In this document: positions 20,270 to 20,852 of the stretch, one piece after another | Numbering within the stretch: the stretch's first letter is position 1 | Layout: every line of letters begins with the position of its first letter | From: CAYMFD01 sp964389475 | Lineage (GTDB): Bacteria; Bacteroidota; Bacteroidia; Chitinophagales; Saprospiraceae | Direction of reading: 5' to 3' | NCBI GenBank assembly: GCA_964389475.1 | Contig: CAYMFD010000066.1 | Span: forward strand, 1-20,852 | Length of the DNA stretch: 20,852 nt | Notes under the pieces: generated by a model | The model's database searches: none | What the model was told of the DNA's origin: nothing | Seen by the model: only the letters and a program-made list of their open reading frames with translations | Position numbers and translations under genes: made by a program

Positions 20270-20852
20270 TGCGCTTGATTTTGTGTAGTTTCGGTTTTAT
20301 CATTCCAGTATCGTTCTGCACCCTCAGCCCATATGGTGTAGGGTTCGCCGCCACCAAATCGACTAGTGGCTAGTGCCTTGTATCCCTCAACTCTGATCTT
20401 GACATCGACATCGTATCGGATAAACTTGCCTAGTCGTCCCTCAGGATGCTTACCCTCAGCGTGACTGATGAATATGAATAGCTTCTTGGGGAATCTTTCT
20501 CTCAGCTTCTTGTAGCTGATCTTGCTGAGGCCAGCATACTGGAGGCTATCGATGAAGATGATATCAGGTGACCGTCGTTTACTTAGTCGCTCTGTCAGAT
20601 CCTCCATAGTCTCCTGATCGAGTATCATAAACTGACCATCGACAGTGATCATATCGGTATCTCTCAATGTCCGCTGCATAGATAGCCTAGCTCCCTCCTC
20701 TAGAGTATTGTAAGCCACTCTACCAAATGCAGTCATGTACTTGGCCATCTGCATAGCATAGCGAGTCTTACCGTTGCCGCTATTTCCCCAAATGATCCAT
20801 GCACCTGATAGATCTGGCTTGCCCACGTGGCTAGCCCACCGCCCTTGAAATG
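20266..20852 (-). CDS. RecA-like P-loop ATPase, N-terminus beyond window
   Basis: A RecA/RadA-type ATPase. Counting from an in-frame GTG at 20826, Walker A is WGNSGNGKT at residues 13-21, a catalytic-type Glu follows in NTLEEGA near 43, and Walker B is DIIFIDSLQYA at 88-98. ISHAEG at 120-125 and TSRFGGGEPYTIW at about 156-168 match the later strands and the arginine-bearing end of RecA-like folds. The frame stays open upstream to the right edge (FQGRWASHVGKPDLSGAW), so the true start is probably outside and the GTG is not needed. Related phage ATPases act in replication or recombination. It might stand in for a MuB-type or helicase-loading factor, but this cannot be decided here. Confidence 0.8.
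   Translation of the reverse strand, partial: FQGRWASHVGKPDLSGAWIIWGNSGNGKTRYAMQMAKYMTAFGRVAYNTLEEGARLSMQRTLRDTDMITVDGQFMILDQETMEDLTERLSKRRSPDIIFIDSLQYAGLSKISYKKLRERFPKKLFIFISHAEGKHPEGRLGKFIRYDVDVKIRVEGYKALATSRFGGGEPYTIWAEGAERYWNDKTETTQNQAQ

Overview
This window is part of a tailed-phage genome, either a free phage contig or a prophage. The tail sheath indicates a contractile-tailed (myovirus-type) virion. The head-assembly set is Mu-like: terminase, gp36-like, gp29-like portal, gpF-like and gpG-like proteins. Several proteins look like families I associate with phages of Bacteroidota (the sheath type, the collagen-bearing proteins with Sec signals and the RecA-like ATPase), so a Bacteroidota host is my best guess, but this is inference. 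No integrase, transposase, tape measure, baseplate or tail-tube gene is visible. The sequence contains one run of ten Ns, so it comes from a scaffolded assembly.

Layout. Positions 1-6618 are read leftward. From the right this block holds a prohead protease fused to a scaffold-like tail (5617-6618), the major capsid protein (4650-5570), a hairpin and an initiator-type tRNA-Met (4508-4579), a one-helix holin-like protein (4265-4492), a cupin (3876-4268), a 56-residue protein (3699-3869), the tail sheath (2538-3695), and two secreted fibre-like proteins. The last of these carries a collagen-like stretch and runs off the left edge. Positions 6788-13460 are read rightward: a DNA-binding terminase small-subunit candidate, terminase large subunit, gp36-like protein, portal, gpF-like protein, a tiny Cys-rich ORF, gpG-like protein, two tail or connector candidates, a 73-residue protein ending in a sliding-clamp-binding type motif, and an AT-rich orphan. 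The two blocks diverge from a short intergenic region at 6619-6787.

Positions 13490-20852 are read leftward again and look like the early and replication region. From the right: a RecA-like ATPase (N-terminus off the window), unknown genes, a gene interrupted by the N run that becomes intact if the gap is closed, a DUF5675-like protein, a coiled-coil protein, a DnaA domain IV-like protein directly coupled to a phage replication-protein C-terminal-like protein, and a chain of five genes joined by 4-base ATGA overlaps that includes two very small membrane peptides. Next come an ASCH-domain protein, a membrane-anchored protein, a mobile-element hypothetical protein and an HTH regulator. Two good intrinsic terminators and a cluster of three dyad symmetries divide the left part of this block into transcription units.

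Working together, the right-hand block would replicate the genome and control gene expression, the rightward block would build and fill the head, and the leftward left-hand block would supply the shell, sheath and surface fibres. The most interesting points are the split DnaA-like/replication pair, the clamp-binding tail on the 73-residue protein, the complete cupin metal site inside the virion cluster, the initiator-like tRNA, and the Sec signals on the two fibre-like proteins.
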